The translations under genes and the position numbers were made by a program. Below, one piece after another: positions 15,021 to 23,567 of a DNA stretch of 44,066 nt (position 1 is the stretch's first letter; every line of letters begins with the position of its first letter). The stretch lies in IMG/VR virus record IMGVR_UViG_3300014720_000057, positions 1-44,066 of that record; one strand, 5' to 3'. Under the pieces are notes generated by a model, which searched no databases, was not told where the DNA came from, and saw only the letters and a list, made by a program, of their open reading frames with translations. Source of the DNA: a virus.

Positions 15021-15296
15021 ATGATCGACAAAATGACGCTATTCGCTGACTACTTTTCTGAGAACGCCAACTGGCTGGTGCCATGTGCTGTGGGTATCAC
15101 AGGCGGAGCCATTGGATGGCTCACAAAACTCACAATGACACTGACCCGCATTGAATCTCGCCTTGACTACGTCGTTCAATCGGCGGACTCAGCGGGAAAG
15201 GCTTCGACATCAGCGAGAGAATCAATCGTCGCAAAAATCGACGGGCTAGACGCAAGAATCAGGTCTATCGAACTCAATCAGGCTCATGCACACTGA
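15021..15296 (+). CDS. Membrane-anchored coiled-coil protein
   Basis: A 91-residue protein: a short N-terminal part, one membrane helix (about 18-36, WLVPCAVGITGGAIGWLTK), then a heptad-like tail (LTRIESRLDYVVQSADSAGKAS...IDGLDARIRSIEL). One membrane anchor plus coiled coil is the plan of inner-membrane spanins and some pinholins. Starts at 15021 or 15033 are both possible; no clear ribosome-binding site is seen. The position at the end of the envelope cassette fits a lysis role, which is inferred. Confidence 0.55.
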   Translation: MIDKMTLFADYFSENANWLVPCAVGITGGAIGWLTKLTMTLTRIESRLDYVVQSADSAGKASTSARESIVAKIDGLDARIRSIELNQAHAH

Positions 15297-15306
15297 GGCT
15301 TAATAA

Positions 15307-15546
15307 ATGTTCAATCAGTATATTCCCGACCGCCTCGAAGCGGTAACACCGTCAGACACCACCAACTATGACAACACTGCCTCAGGCTTTATGGTCGAAA
15401 CTAGCGGCGGCGTGGCCGTAGTAACACATCCCGGAGCGGCTGCGGTCGTCATGCCGTGTGTGGCTGGAGTTCAGTATAAAGTGCGGCATGTTCGCATTGA
15501 TGCGACTGGCACGGACGCCGTTGGTGATATTGTCGCCTTCTTCTAG
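15307..15546 (+). CDS. Spike-base-like protein (GTA Rcc01079 type)
   Basis: A 79-residue beta-rich protein. 'DRLEAVTPSDTTNYDNTASGFMVETSGGVAVVTHPG...VPYK-like...VRHVRIDATGTDAVGDIVAFF' follows the plan of the small 'spike base' protein of gene transfer agents: a 'TPSDT' start, a 'GGVAVVT' strand and an ending '(V)R..ATGT.A..IVA(L/F)(Y/F)'. In GTAs this protein supports head spikes. Here it lies just before the packaging genes and not among tail genes. Assignment is by motif memory. Confidence 0.6.
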   Translation: MFNQYIPDRLEAVTPSDTTNYDNTASGFMVETSGGVAVVTHPGAAAVVMPCVAGVQYKVRHVRIDATGTDAVGDIVAFF

Positions 15547-15566
15547 GCTTGAAAAAAGGTGCAAAA

Positions 15567-15803
15567 GTGACAGAGGACGAACTTGATCTTGTCGAGACGG
15601 AAAAGCTCATCGCTGCATTGAAGCGGCGAAATGAGCTATTGATTGTCATCGGGATGAATCCCAAGAATATCACGCAGAGCGACTTCATGATGAGCATCAA
15701 CGGCAACAAACTAGCCGCAATGGCGATGCTGCAAATTGCGACCGATCGGTTGACCGCGAACATGTACCTTGAGTTTGACAGCGTGTTTGATGGGAATTTG
15801 TAA
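15567..15803 (+). CDS. Hypothetical helical protein, 78 aa
   Basis: GTG 15567 follows the AAAAAAGGTGC leader; the frame is open to 15549 but that start would include the leader. The product MTEDELDLVETEKLIAALKRRNELL... is acidic at first and then helical, with no membrane segment. It is 16 bp ahead of the candidate small terminase gene. Unknown; a packaging accessory protein is possible. Confidence 0.6.
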   Translation: MTEDELDLVETEKLIAALKRRNELLIVIGMNPKNITQSDFMMSINGNKLAAMAMLQIATDRLTANMYLEFDSVFDGNL

Positions 15804-15819
15804 TGCGTGAGGTGTTAAA

Positions 15820-16209
15820 ATGATTTCATCAGAAGGCATAGAGCATAACTTATCAGGCAGGACTGAGGCGGCACTCTATCGAAAAGCTATTAAACAGCGG
15901 TGGCCATTGCCTGAGAAATACAAGCAGGCAGTGATTGAACGGCAAGTCAAGATTGCTGTTTCGCCGGAATCGACGCCTCGTGAATCGACATCAGCGGCGA
16001 AAGTAATCATGACGGCTGAGGCTCAAAACCAAGCCGACGAGTTAAAATTAGAGCCTGCTGAAGTCGGTCAGCATGTGCATTTCCATCAACACGGCGAGGG
16101 CGTGAATGGCGAGCTTGGGACCGGCGAGCACAACGCTAAAAGGCTTGAGCGACTCAGAACTGCTATTGCTGAGCGCGAGCGAGCTAGCGGAATTGGAAAC
16201 GCTGGTTGA
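15820..16209 (+). CDS. Candidate terminase small subunit
   Basis: A 129-residue protein with a helical core 'RTEAALYRKAIKQRWPLPEKYKQAVIERQVKIAVSPESTPRESTSAAKVIMTAEAQNQADEL'. The pattern of short helices and the position directly before the large terminase suggest TerS, which recognises phage DNA and loads the packaging motor. It overlaps the terminase gene by 104 bp, which is long but seen in compact phages. A His-rich stretch 'GQHVHFHQHGEG' follows. No recognised DNA-binding motif is obvious, so the call rests mostly on position. Confidence 0.55.
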   Translation: MISSEGIEHNLSGRTEAALYRKAIKQRWPLPEKYKQAVIERQVKIAVSPESTPRESTSAAKVIMTAEAQNQADELKLEPAEVGQHVHFHQHGEGVNGELGTGEHNAKRLERLRTAIAERERASGIGNAG

Positions 16210-17641
16210 GCAGGAATTGTTCCTCGAAATGCCGCCCGAATGCCGTCCCGCCAAGATTAGCCTGCGGGAATATACCGAGCAAATTTGGCCGACGATCGAA
16301 CCGACGTCTGACCTTTCTTGGAACTGGCACTTAGACATCTTCGCGAAGAAATGTAACGACATCGCTCGCAAGCGGTCTCGTGATACGATCGTAAATGTGC
16401 CGCCGGGAACGATGAAATCGCTGTGGTGGAGTGTCATTTTTCCAACGTGGGTTTGGACGTGGTGGCCGGAATCGCGATGGATGTTTTCAAGTTATAATGG
16501 CGGGCTTTCAATACGCGACTCAACGAAGCGGCGAAGGGTGATTGAATCCGACTGGTATAAACGCTCCTTCGGTGTGCATCTGGTTCAAGATCAGAATCAA
16601 AAGATCCGCTTTGAAAACACGCTGGGCGGTTTCATGTTTGCCACGTCGACCTTCGGGCAGGTCACTGGCGAGCATATTGACTTTCTGCTGAACGACGACC
16701 CGCATAAAGCGGATGAGGTCTATAGCGAGACTGAGCGGCAGTCGGTGATTGATTCGTACGAAAGCAATTACACGACTAGAGGCGTTAGTCGTAACGTCAC
16801 TCGCATGGTGATCATGCAGCGTTTGCACGTCGAAGACCTTTCGGGCGTGCTGAAAAAGACAGGCGAGTGGGATCATATTTGCCTGCCTATGCGGTATGAA
16901 TCAGGGCGTGATGACATACACGCCGAAGACCCTCGCAAAGAAGATGGGGAGCTACTGTGGCCGGAGCTATTCAGCGAGGAGAAGGTTGCGAAGCTCGAAG
17001 CCTCGCTGGGGATTAGTAAAACAGCGGGCCAACTTCAGCAGCGACCGCCTGACCAATTAACGGGGGTAGAATGGCCTCAGTCATACTTCAGTGAAGATAT
17101 CTTCTGTGCTGAGCATCGTTGGCCTGAAGCGTTTCAGATGGGTGTGATGGCGTTAGACCCGTCGAAGGGTAAAGACGGCAAAAAAGGTGACTATTCGCCA
17201 ATCCTATTTGTGGGCGAAAATGGCGGGAAACTGTGGGTTGATGCCGATATCAAACGCAGGCCGGTTGAGCAGATCGTTGACGACGGGATTGATATGGCGA
17301 CCAAATACGGCCAATATTTGTTTGCCTTCGCGATCGAAGGCAACGGCTTTCAGGACTTGCTCAAACCGATGTTCGAGCGGCGGTTGATTGATCGCGGTCT
17401 GCTACCGTTGCCATTTCAAATCGTCGTCAATTCCGTGAACAAGAAATTGCGAATTGCAAGGCTCGGACCATACTTTCACGGTAAGCAGATTGTGATTCGT
17501 GACAACGAAGGCGGCAGATTGCTGGTTAAACAGTGCTCGCAATTCTCTATGAAAGAACAGTCTGGCGTTCATGACGACGGGCCAGACTGCTTAGAGATGG
17601 CGATTCGCGTAGGGCTTCAGATGCAAGGCGTGCGGTTATGA
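16106..17641 (+). CDS. terL: Terminase large subunit
   Basis: A 511-residue packaging motor. The ATPase part has the Walker A-type 'VPPGTMKS' (98-105) and 'IDFLLNDDPH' as Walker B (191-200). The nuclease part has 'MALDPSKGKDG', 'FAIEGNGFQ' and 'HDDGPDCLEM', the RNase H-like acidic triad. It cuts concatemers and pumps DNA into the prohead through the portal. ATG 16106 overlaps the candidate TerS by 104 bp; a later in-frame start is possible. The end overlaps the portal gene (ATGA, 17638-17641). Confidence 0.93.
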   Translation: MASLGPASTTLKGLSDSELLLLSASELAELETLVEQELFLEMPPECRPAKISLREYTEQIWPTIEPTSDLSWNWHLDIFAKKCNDIARKRSRDTIVNVPPGTMKSLWWSVIFPTWVWTWWPESRWMFSSYNGGLSIRDSTKRRRVIESDWYKRSFGVHLVQDQNQKIRFENTLGGFMFATSTFGQVTGEHIDFLLNDDPHKADEVYSETERQSVIDSYESNYTTRGVSRNVTRMVIMQRLHVEDLSGVLKKTGEWDHICLPMRYESGRDDIHAEDPRKEDGELLWPELFSEEKVAKLEASLGISKTAGQLQQRPPDQLTGVEWPQSYFSEDIFCAEHRWPEAFQMGVMALDPSKGKDGKKGDYSPILFVGENGGKLWVDADIKRRPVEQIVDDGIDMATKYGQYLFAFAIEGNGFQDLLKPMFERRLIDRGLLPLPFQIVVNSVNKKLRIARLGPYFHGKQIVIRDNEGGRLLVKQCSQFSMKEQSGVHDDGPDCLEMAIRVGLQMQGVRL

Positions 17642-19161
17642 TTGATAACTTTGATGCGGCAAATATCGGGCGGACTGCTGAAAGCGTGTTATGCGATTGG
17701 CTCGAATCACAACTGCAAGTGATGGGTCCGATTACTGATCCGTCTGACCCGCAACTCGGTGTGGATGGTAGGCTGTGGGATGTGCTTTCCACGGGGGACG
17801 AAGGCGACTTCATTCCATACCGCACTGAAGACGACTTAGCACGCTGCCGCCGAATCGGTGAGTGGCTGTATTGGGCTTGCCCGTGGGCACGGGCCGCACA
17901 AGAAAACCGAGTCTCGTATGTTGTTGGCTTCGGGCATACCTATAGTGTGAATGCACGCAAAGACCGCGAACCAACAGGCGAGCAAAAGCGGCGGGTTTAT
18001 GAGTGGCTGAAGGAATGGCAGAAGCTCAATAGGTGGTCACAGCGGCAGCGTGATAATCAACTGCAAGGTGATATGCTGGGCGATGTGTTCCTACGCAAAT
18101 TCGATCTAGGAAATGGCTTCCTAGTCGTGCGTCCGATTCACCCGTCAGCAGTAAAGCGGCCTGATGATAAGATCGACGATCGGTTCTTGTTCGGCATTGA
18201 AACCGACCCGAACGACGTCGAGACGGTGCTGAATTACTGGGTGAATGGCGAGCCTATCGAAGCAAGTCTCATTCAGCACAGGAAATACTGCCCGCCACCG
18301 TTCGGCAAACGCGGGACGCCGTTACTGTGGGCGTGGCGATTTCATTTCCAGCGTGCTCTAAACATGCTGCGAAATGGCAGCAAGGTCGTCGAATTGCAAG
18401 CGACATACGCTGTGATCAAGAAGGTCGCGAAGCAAATGGCGGCGAATATGTCCGCTTGGGCGGCTGGTAATTCGAACGCCAGAGCGACGGTATCACAGCC
18501 AGGAATGGGCACTGGCAGCAGCAACGCGACGAACTACCAGAACGAGCAGAACGGCAAGATCGTTACGATTCCCGACGATCAACAGATCGAGCTACCGGGC
18601 ATCGGAATTGATCCGTCGCGGTATGATGCCAGCGTTGGCACTGAGATGCGATCGGTCGCAGCGGCGATTGTCATGCCTGAATTTATGATGTGTTCAGACG
18701 CTCGAAATGCGAACCGAGCATCAAGCATTGTGGCGGGTGATCCAGCAGAACAAAACTTCCTGCGATTACAGCAGCAGGCGATCGACTGGGATCTTGAGAT
18801 TATCAACGAAGCCGCTCAGTTAGCGGTTGCGTTTGGTGTGCTTCAAGAAGCCGATCTTGAAGACTTAGAGATCGTTGCGACCGCTCCTGAATTGTCGCAG
18901 AAGGACAAACTCAAGGACGCTCAATCGCGGAAGATTGACATCGAGAGCGGTATTCTGTCGGTAAAAACTGCGACGGTAGAAAGCGGTCGCGACCCTGAAG
19001 TTGAGCAGCGAAATAAGCAGGAAGAGCGGGAAGAAAATAACGAAATGAGAATCGCTCCGCAGGAGCGTGTTGATAATATGCCTGAGCCAATTGATGGCGA
19101 ACCAGACGAAGGAGATGAGGACGATGAGCCAACTGATTCTGAACCGAAAACAAGTAATTGA
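17638..19161 (+). CDS. Portal protein
   Basis: A 507-residue protein directly after the terminase. Typical portal features are visible: an aromatic, helical start, 'WARAAQENRVSYVVGFGHTYSV' (wing), 'GDVFLRKF...VVRPIHPSAV', a long central helix region 'RFHFQRALNMLRNGSKVVELQATYAVIKKV', and 'AAAIVMPEFMM...NRASS'. The tail is highly acidic (DEGDEDDEPTDSE). It forms the dodecameric DNA channel. The next small gene starts inside its 3' end. Confidence 0.88.
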   Translation: MIDNFDAANIGRTAESVLCDWLESQLQVMGPITDPSDPQLGVDGRLWDVLSTGDEGDFIPYRTEDDLARCRRIGEWLYWACPWARAAQENRVSYVVGFGHTYSVNARKDREPTGEQKRRVYEWLKEWQKLNRWSQRQRDNQLQGDMLGDVFLRKFDLGNGFLVVRPIHPSAVKRPDDKIDDRFLFGIETDPNDVETVLNYWVNGEPIEASLIQHRKYCPPPFGKRGTPLLWAWRFHFQRALNMLRNGSKVVELQATYAVIKKVAKQMAANMSAWAAGNSNARATVSQPGMGTGSSNATNYQNEQNGKIVTIPDDQQIELPGIGIDPSRYDASVGTEMRSVAAAIVMPEFMMCSDARNANRASSIVAGDPAEQNFLRLQQQAIDWDLEIINEAAQLAVAFGVLQEADLEDLEIVATAPELSQKDKLKDAQSRKIDIESGILSVKTATVESGRDPEVEQRNKQEEREENNEMRIAPQERVDNMPEPIDGEPDEGDEDDEPTDSEPKTSN

Positions 19162-19303
19162 CCTGACGGCAGAAGTCGTTGCACAAGGCGCGGAAGTCAC
19201 CGCGACGCTGCAAGAAATGCGAGATTTCTTCGGGCTTGATCAGCCGATTGCTGCCGAAGCGGCGGTTGAAGACGTGGCTGAAGATGTCGAGGATGCCGAA
19301 TAG
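19124..19303 (+). CDS. Small acidic protein, 59 aa
   Basis: ATG 19124 lies inside the portal gene, preceded by GGAGATGAGG. The product begins MSQLILNRKQVIDLTAEVVAQ and ends in a run of Glu, Asp, Val and Ala (AAVEDVAEDVEDAE). An upstream in-frame start at 19067 has no ribosome-binding site. It is amphipathic and highly acidic; role unknown. The strong ribosome-binding site is the main support. Confidence 0.6.
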   Translation: MSQLILNRKQVIDLTAEVVAQGAEVTATLQEMRDFFGLDQPIAAEAAVEDVAEDVEDAE

Positions 19304-19409
19304 TTTTGAGCCATTTCCCGGAAGCGGTCCGACCGGGTTGGCAAGCGGACGTGATACACCCGCTCTGCCACTACTCCAGGAGTTACATCTCGCCGGGCTA
19401 TTAGCCTGA
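19293..19409 (+). CDS. Possible small protein, 38 aa
   Basis: ATG 19293 opens MPNSFEPFPGSGPTGLASG...LPLLQELHLAGLLA, ending at TGA 19407-19409. It overlaps the preceding small gene by 11 bp, and a GAGG sits close upstream. Composition is plausible but the ORF is short. The rest of the gap (19410-19513) holds no gene that I can support. Confidence 0.3.
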   Translation: MPNSFEPFPGSGPTGLASGRDTPALPLLQELHLAGLLA

Positions 19410-19513
19410 ATTCCTACACATGACGCAATAACATCGGGAACGCACGCTCTTTCCCCTGCCGTGTTGTTCGCACCGCAAGCGAGATACTTTTTACCTTCAT
19501 ACCGTAAAGCAAG

Positions 19514-20770
19514 ATGGCTAGCCCGAAGACGATCAACGAGCGAATCGCAGCGGCATTAGGTCAGTTGCACGTCGAGAAGATCGTGCAGGCTGATGCTTTG
19601 GCCGACTCGTTGGATGAGGTGACAATCTCGGCGATCGACAAGGCGGTCAGAATTGCCAGCAGCATTCGGACGGATGTCGTCAGCAAGATCTTGAGCATCG
19701 GCGGCGTACTAAAGAACCTGCCGAATCAGTATCAAAAGCACTTAGCTCCGCGATTGGCGAAGCTCAATTTGTGGGCTTCCCAGAAGGCGGCATTGATTTT
19801 TACGACTGAAGTTCCGCGAACGTGGATGGCTTCGAAAATTAAAACAGAGCAGGCGAAAAGCGGTAAGAAAGAAACGCCGCCCAGCAAGATTCACGAGATG
19901 CCGAAGGACGAGTATGAATCGCTCGTGCAGCGGTATGTGTTGAAGCCTCGCAAGAAGGCTGATATTGAAAAAACAATGAACCGACCGGTTGAAATCGTAA
20001 AACCGGATGGGCAGCGTGAAGTGCTGACATGGGAAGAACGCATTCAAAATCTGAGCAAACTGGTCGATCCTGAAGCGGTCGCGAAAAAGGTAGTCATCGC
20101 TCAAGAGAGCGGCGAATCGGCGCAAAAGCTCGCTGAAATGCTGGTATCAGAAACGAAGGGTGTGGGAGCGTCTGCGAAGCGTATTGCACGCACAGAAACG
20201 CTGCGGCAACTCGAAGACGAGCAAGTGCAGCGGTATGACGAACTTGGTGACATTTACATTGGTCGGCAGTATATCGCGACGCTCGATGAACGAGTCAGGG
20301 CGGAGCATGCTATTTTGCATGGCCGGATATGGTGGAAGGACCGGCAGCCATATCTGACCGAGTTTCCTTCGCCGCCTATCGCTGCAAACTGTAGGTGCTA
20401 TTCAGCGAGCGTATTAGCACCGCCAGAAGATGCTCTGAACGACCCAGTGTATCTAGCGGAACTGAGGTCGCTCACCGCTGGGGGGCCAGACGTGAATAGC
20501 ATGTCGGCATGGTGGAACGAAACTGACATCGAGCGGCGGCGATTGAGCGTTGGCACAAAACGCTATAACACGTTGGCCGATCACTTAGGCCGGCAGCCTG
20601 ATTGGGTGGACTTTATCAATGTCGACGGCGGGCTGATGAAACTGCCCGCACTTCTCAAAGAGACCGAAGAGCAGCGGCAGCGACGCCGGATGGCCATCAA
20701 TATGACGGTCGGCGATCAAGCGAGATTGGCGGCGGATGTTAAGCAGTTGGGCTTCACGATTCAGGGTTGA
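19514..20770 (+). CDS. Mu F-like minor head protein
   Basis: A 418-residue protein with the phage Mu F-like domain in its second half: 'RIARTETLRQL...RYDELG' followed by 'IATLDERVRAEHAILHGRIW' and 'PPIAANCRCYSASVL', where the D-R-R-H and N-C-R-C motifs are diagnostic. The N-terminal half is helical. Such proteins attach near the portal inside the head and are sometimes fused to toxins or enzymes; here the C-terminal extension after 'NCRC' (about 120 residues) is unassigned. The position after the portal fits. Confidence 0.88.
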   Translation: MASPKTINERIAAALGQLHVEKIVQADALADSLDEVTISAIDKAVRIASSIRTDVVSKILSIGGVLKNLPNQYQKHLAPRLAKLNLWASQKAALIFTTEVPRTWMASKIKTEQAKSGKKETPPSKIHEMPKDEYESLVQRYVLKPRKKADIEKTMNRPVEIVKPDGQREVLTWEERIQNLSKLVDPEAVAKKVVIAQESGESAQKLAEMLVSETKGVGASAKRIARTETLRQLEDEQVQRYDELGDIYIGRQYIATLDERVRAEHAILHGRIWWKDRQPYLTEFPSPPIAANCRCYSASVLAPPEDALNDPVYLAELRSLTAGGPDVNSMSAWWNETDIERRRLSVGTKRYNTLADHLGRQPDWVDFINVDGGLMKLPALLKETEEQRQRRRMAINMTVGDQARLAADVKQLGFTIQG

Positions 20771-20775
20771 AATCA

Positions 20776-21009
20776 ATGCGACAGATCGAAGGTGCGAAGA
20801 CTGAAGAATTACTGCATGCCGTGCATGCGTGCCGATCCGTTCTGCTCTGCGAAGTCGCTGGGCAGTGGGGTGTCACTCCGGTTGGCAACATTGATTTAGA
20901 GCGGTGTCTGCGAATCGTGGAAGCTTATGAGGCGAGAGCGTCTGTTGTCTCGACGGATATCAGGCGACTGATCGCAGACATCAAAGAAGGCCGAAAGCGA
21001 GGCGTCTAA
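20776..21009 (+). CDS. Hypothetical protein, 77 aa
   Basis: Begins MRQIEGAKTEELLHAVHACRSVLLCEVAGQWG and is largely helical, with two cysteines. ATG 20776 is preferred to the TTG at 20767. It ends one base before the next gene's GTG. I see no motif. It sits between a head protein and a zinc ribbon. Confidence 0.6.
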   Translation: MRQIEGAKTEELLHAVHACRSVLLCEVAGQWGVTPVGNIDLERCLRIVEAYEARASVVSTDIRRLIADIKEGRKRGV

Positions 21010-21207
21010 GTGGCTGGGAATCAAGGTGCAGCCTCAGTGACATGCCCGTTCTGCAAAGTTAAAACGACGCAGAAAGTAGAGGCGGTTTATCACCGCACTC
21101 GCCTGCGAGTCGACGGTCAAATGATCGAAAAGGACTTCGTGTGCCGCTACCGACGCTGCCTTAAATGCGATAATACTTTCAAAACGACCGAGAGCGTTTC
21201 AGGTTAG
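21010..21207 (+). CDS. Small zinc-ribbon protein (NrdR N-terminal/Ogr-like)
   Basis: GTG 21010 opens a 65-residue protein with Cys12-P-F-Cys15, then 'HRTRLRVDGQMIEKDFVCRYRRCLKCDNTFKTTE' with Cys45, Cys50 and Cys53. The 'CPFC...R..DG...R.R.C..C...F.TTE' layout recalls the zinc ribbon of NrdR; Ogr/Delta-type late activators are another option. It may bind nucleic acid. Its stop overlaps the stop of a convergent gene on the other strand by 3-4 bp. Confidence 0.6.
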   Translation: MAGNQGAASVTCPFCKVKTTQKVEAVYHRTRLRVDGQMIEKDFVCRYRRCLKCDNTFKTTESVSG

Positions 21208-21689
21208 CCCATCACGATTCCGACTGAGAATGATTGCGATCCAGTGCCGGCGAGATCGAGCGTTTTGACCGTGCTGCTAATGTCGGCCAGTGTGTCCGCG
21301 AAGGTCATGGCGAGCGTTGAGCCGGCAGGTACAACGACGCTACCTGAAGCTCCAAAAATGCTATAACCGTTCGTCGCTCCTTTGCTGATAGTCACCTGAT
21401 TGGCAGCGGCATTCTTGAAAATTAGCGATTGAACCTTCAGGCCAGTGCCGTCAACCGTGCCTTGTGTGCCGGTCAATGCGGTCAGGTCGATCGTCGCTGT
21501 ACCGCTCGAAAGTGCCTTCGTGAAATAGGCGCATACAGTTGCCGGTGGCGTGCTACTCGCATTCAGAGCGAGCGTCGTATCAAACCCATCATGCGTGATG
21601 GCATTACCACGAGCCGACGCGGCTGGAACATTGCTCGTGAGCGTTTCTGTTGTTTTTACAGACAGAGTAACGGCGACTGAAACAGTCAT
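21204..21689 (-). CDS. Beta-rich virion-like protein on the opposite strand
   Basis: A 161-residue protein starting MTVSVAVTLSVKTTETL, with 'DLTALTGTQGTVDGTGLKVQ...', 'TISKGATNGYSIFG' and ending 'TLDLAGTGSQSFSVGIVMG'. I recall this arrangement from small phage virion-associated proteins, though the function is unknown. The start is set at the ATG complementary to 21687-21689, with AAGG upstream; the longer frame to 21758 lacks a site. It is one of only two - strand genes and sits inside the head operon, convergent with the zinc ribbon. It has to be expressed from its own promoter. Confidence 0.75.
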   Translation of the reverse strand: MTVSVAVTLSVKTTETLTSNVPAASARGNAITHDGFDTTLALNASSTPPATVCAYFTKALSSGTATIDLTALTGTQGTVDGTGLKVQSLIFKNAAANQVTISKGATNGYSIFGASGSVVVPAGSTLAMTFADTLADISSTVKTLDLAGTGSQSFSVGIVMG

Positions 21690-21782
21690 TTGATGAGCCT
21701 TGTTTTCTACCGGGTATAAATTACATGTTTCGCTACAAAATAGCCTATTGAACGGCACTCACTGTAACCGTATCAACGCGGC

Positions 21783-22727
21783 ATGGCTACCGCAAAAACT
21801 ATCAACCGCGAATCTGACGAAGTCTGCGAATCCCTCGCAAACAGCGGGGCGATTGTCGATCGCGATGCCAGTCTCATTCGTGGTGTCAAGATTCTTGGCT
21901 TCACTTCAAAGAACAAGCGGACTTACCCGCCTGAAATCGTGCGGCAGTCTGTCGAGCAATACGAAGGCAAGCGAGTCAACCTCGATCATCCCGACGCGAA
22001 CCAACTTGGCAAACCGCGTTCGGTACGAGATCGGTTTGGTACTCTGACGGGTGTCAGATTTGTCGAAGGCAAAGGCTTATTTGCCGACCTCAAATTCAAC
22101 CCGAAGCACGCTGCCGCAGATCAAATCACATGGGCCGCCGAAAACGATGCAGGCTCGATTGGTTTTTCACACAACGCGACGGTCAAAACTCGCCAGGGCA
22201 ATGACGGCAACGTCGTTGTCGAAGGCATTTTGAGTGTAAGGCACGTTGATATTGTTGCCGATCCGGCAACTACTGACGGCGTGTTTGAGCATGATACTTT
22301 TAAGACAACGGAAGGCGATGATATGGACTTCACAAAAGTCACGCTTGAAGACTTGAAGGCCAATCGGCCTGACATCGTTGACGCGATCGAGTGGGCGAAG
22401 GCCAACGAGTTTGCAGAGCAAACTAAAGAGCTAGCGAGCCTCAAAGCAGCGGACGCAAAACGTCAAAAGCAGGCTGTTATTGAGGCAGAATTGAAGGCCG
22501 CGAAGCTTGATCCCGCCGACGCCAAGCACTGCTCAGCGGTCTTTTTGGAGCAACTCAATGCCCTGGAAGACGAGCAGGCTCGCAAGAGTTTGATCGACGA
22601 TCGTGCGGTATTGGTGCTCGAAAGCAAGACCGACAAAGCACCGCAAAAACCGTTCACGGTCACAAATACTACCGAGAGCGTGACGCCATTAACGCGGCAG
22701 GAAATCCTCGCTGCATTTCGTCGCTAA
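21783..22727 (+). CDS. Prohead protease with C-terminal scaffold
   Basis: A 314-residue protein. Residues 33-165 ('IRGVKILGFTSKNKRTYPPE', 'KRVNLDHPDAN', 'GLFADLKFNPKHA', 'SIGFSHNATVK', 'VRHVDIVADPATTDGVFE') form a head maturation protease-like domain, with His69 and Ser129 as candidate catalytic residues. The rest is charged and helical (VTLEDLKANRPDIVDA...QAVIEAELKAAKLDPADAK), as expected for a scaffold. It lies upstream of the major capsid gene and would shape and mature the prohead. Confidence 0.85.
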   Translation: MATAKTINRESDEVCESLANSGAIVDRDASLIRGVKILGFTSKNKRTYPPEIVRQSVEQYEGKRVNLDHPDANQLGKPRSVRDRFGTLTGVRFVEGKGLFADLKFNPKHAAADQITWAAENDAGSIGFSHNATVKTRQGNDGNVVVEGILSVRHVDIVADPATTDGVFEHDTFKTTEGDDMDFTKVTLEDLKANRPDIVDAIEWAKANEFAEQTKELASLKAADAKRQKQAVIEAELKAAKLDPADAKHCSAVFLEQLNALEDEQARKSLIDDRAVLVLESKTDKAPQKPFTVTNTTESVTPLTRQEILAAFRR

Positions 22728-22763
22728 TTGATCCCACGAACATTTATTTGAGAGGAATATGCA

Positions 22764-23480
22764 ATGTCTGTTGCATTGATCAACAAGCCGGATTCGATCG
22801 AAAAGCGACGTTTAGCGTTCTTCATCGAAGACGACTTCGAAGGCTTCAACACGGGTGATACTTGGACGTCCGTTGTTGCTGATGCTGGTACTTCAGCGGC
22901 AGCGACCGACGCGGCTGGCGGTGTATTAGCGCTCGGCACAGCGGCGACCGATAACAATGAAGCCTATGTCAAAACGACGAAGGAAGTCTTCAAGATCGCA
23001 GCGAACAAGACCATTGAGGGTCAGGTTCGTGTGCAGTTTTCTGAAGCTAATACCGACGACGCAAACGTATTCGCCGGGTTCGCCGATGCTATCGGTGCGA
23101 ACACCCTGGTTGATGACGGGGCTGGCATGAAAACCAGCTTTAGCGGTGCGGTGTTTTTCAAAGTCGACGGCGGAACCAAGTGGAAAGTGCTTAGCTCGAT
23201 TAGCACTACACAAACAAGCAATACGACTGACGTGACTGCGGGCGGAAGCTCTTATCAGTTGCTCACGATTCGAATCGTGCCGATCAGCAGCACTGAGGCT
23301 GATGTTACGTTTTTTGTCGACGATCAACAGTGTCGCGACAACACGACCGGCGAGCTTATTAATCACCGTATCACCTACACAGGTGCTACTGAAATGCAAT
23401 TGGGCTGGGGTGTTAAAGCAGGTGGTGCAAACGCCGAAACGCTCAATATTGATTATGTCACCGGCGCGATGACTCGCTAA
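22764..23480 (+). CDS. Beta-sandwich protein, candidate capsid decoration protein
   Basis: A 238-residue protein preceded by AGAGGAA. 'FFIEDDFEGFNTGDTWTSVVADAGTSAAATDAAGGVLALGT' looks like a concanavalin-like jelly-roll, the opening of many virion surface proteins. Its place between protease/scaffold and capsid genes suggests a decoration or cement protein. The final 15 coding bases are part of a tandem duplication that extends past the stop. The fold is guessed from strand pattern only. Confidence 0.65.
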   Translation: MSVALINKPDSIEKRRLAFFIEDDFEGFNTGDTWTSVVADAGTSAAATDAAGGVLALGTAATDNNEAYVKTTKEVFKIAANKTIEGQVRVQFSEANTDDANVFAGFADAIGANTLVDDGAGMKTSFSGAVFFKVDGGTKWKVLSSISTTQTSNTTDVTAGGSSYQLLTIRIVPISSTEADVTFFVDDQQCRDNTTGELINHRITYTGATEMQLGWGVKAGGANAETLNIDYVTGAMTR

Positions 23481-23496
23481 CGCGATGACTCGCTAA
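23465..23496 (+). repeat. 16-bp tandem duplication at a stop codon
   Basis: CGCGATGACTCGCTAA occurs twice in a row, 23465-23480 and 23481-23496. The first copy ends the candidate decoration gene (TAA 23478-23480); the second lies wholly after the stop and is silent. It appears to be a recent slippage event. Confidence 0.85.
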
Positions 23497-23567
23497 TTAC
23501 TTCCAAACCTTTGGCCTCGCTAACTGCGAGACATAAATACTCAATCTCACTTTCAAAGGATTACGCC

